A model generated the notes under the pieces. The model had not been told where the DNA came from, ran no database searches, and saw nothing but the letters and a program-made list of their open reading frames with translations. 64,000 bases of DNA from Brachycybe producta. Its lineage: Eukaryota; Arthropoda; Diplopoda; Playtdesmida; Andrognathidae. The position numbers and the translations under genes were made by a program. Positions 63,207-64,000 of this stretch are shown here, piece by piece. Where the stretch lies: positions 186,001 to 250,000 of the forward strand of contig JAUPFP010000042.1 of NCBI GenBank assembly GCA_036925085.1, written 5' to 3'. The number at the start of each line of letters is the position of its first letter. Position 1 is the stretch's first letter.

Positions 63207-64000
63207 CTACAAAAAAATATTGAGTCTGTCTAGGGTTCGAATTAAACTTGCGAAGGCTCTAGAGAAATACAATTTCGCCAGGGCCCTACGTCACCGTCCG
63301 AATTGAGTACCCCCTAAATCTGGCCATGCACAGAATAATTTATAATAACTAAGCAGCTCTGTAGAAATTAACGAAACTTTTAAAAAAAATATGGTAATTA
63401 GGGTTATCTAGATTATGTGAATATGTTTTCTAGTTTTTTTTAAAACTTAAATTGCCCATTTCTACCAAGCTGTTTAGTTTTTATAAAATACAACATAGCG
63501 TATTGCGAATTTCTATCTTTGTGTATGAGGAGGTTCTTGGTTTTTAATTACCTATTTAAAAAGTAGAAAGTACTCAAATTTTCCTATTAGGTTGTGTTTG
63601 TAAACATGTTTCCTAATTTCTTTTAAAGTTTCAATCGTTTCTACCTAGCTGTTTATTTGATATAAAATATTTTGTATTTTAATGTGCATCTTCTCATATA
63701 AGAGGAGTTAATGGGTTTCAGGTTTTTATTTAAAACCTAGAAAATACACAAAAATTCCCTATTAGAAGCTATATAAAACATATAGGCAAACATAACGCTA
63801 TAAAGAAATTGCTATGCATCATATAGATTCGAAATTGAAAAATTAAAAATTGAGCATCCTAAACCCCCAGCCTTGATTCTGTCTTTATTTGATTAGCTTT
63901 TAAAAAGCACGTAGGCCAGGCTGTTGAGAATTAAAACAGGCTGCAAAAAATGTAACAATTTTCAAACTACCGCATTGTGTCCTGTAAGTTACAAAAAGGA
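63207..64000 (-). other. RELN: Reelin intron running off the window edge
   Basis: The exon starting at 63206 needs a phase-2 upstream exon, so this is intron. Sequence is AT-rich; a loosely repeated block (tgtttagtttttataaaata near 63470 and tgtttatttgatataaaata near 63650, each followed by gagg) suggests an old tandem duplication of about 180 bp. No exon of reelin repeat 1 is seen. Confidence 0.6.

Noticed and set aside
63231..63260. ggttcgaatt resembling a tRNA B box
   Set aside because: No A box at the right spacing and no foldable acceptor stem around it.

Overview
This is a eukaryotic window, AT-rich (I estimate about one third G+C), with spliced genes, GT-AG introns mostly of 70-500 bp in the dense parts, and many short foldback transposons and microsatellites. 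The gene set (IL-17 receptor with a SEFIR domain, ATP23, PLCXD, FRMD4, reelin) is metazoan. Compact genes and fast-evolving proteins make a tunicate (ascidian) my best guess, but another invertebrate deuterostome or a lophotrochozoan cannot be excluded from sequence alone. All gene models were built by hand: every intron was required to keep reading phase, and total coding lengths come out in frame.

Layout. 0.77-3.60 kb, minus: complete 10-exon IL-17 receptor-like gene (459 aa). 5.13-6.48 kb, minus: complete 5-exon ATP23 metalloprotease (279 aa). 6.80-8.29 kb, plus: complete 2-exon PLCXD-type PI-PLC X domain protein (324 aa), head-to-head with ATP23 over 327 bp. 9.57-45.74 kb, minus, with a likely untranslated first exon at about 48.86-49.04 kb: an FRMD4-like FERM scaffold (1,389 aa as assembled, C-terminal PDZ ligand). 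49.68-63.21 kb, minus: 3' part of a reelin gene, 36 exons and 2,623 residues, covering repeats 2-8. Its 5' end lies beyond the right edge.

The genes are functionally unrelated to each other: immune signalling, mitochondrial proteolysis, lipid cleavage, cell-polarity scaffolding and secreted matrix signalling. The two links are positional: ATP23 and PLCXD probably share a promoter, and the reelin 3' end sits about 0.6 kb upstream of the probable FRMD4 promoter on the same strand.

The non-coding remainder is dominated by small inverted-repeat elements of at least eight families: a pogo-like family with TA-flanked termini, a 350-400 bp foldback family in at least eight copies, two hAT-like elements and several long palindromes, some nested. 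I found no mobile-element transposase, no CRISPR and no tRNA or rRNA gene. I saw no clear new multi-gene system. The most unusual points are an FRMD4 FERM segment with no identifiable exon, an intron almost wholly made of one MITE, a reelin ending without a basic tail and with an abnormal last EGF module, and nested foldback elements.
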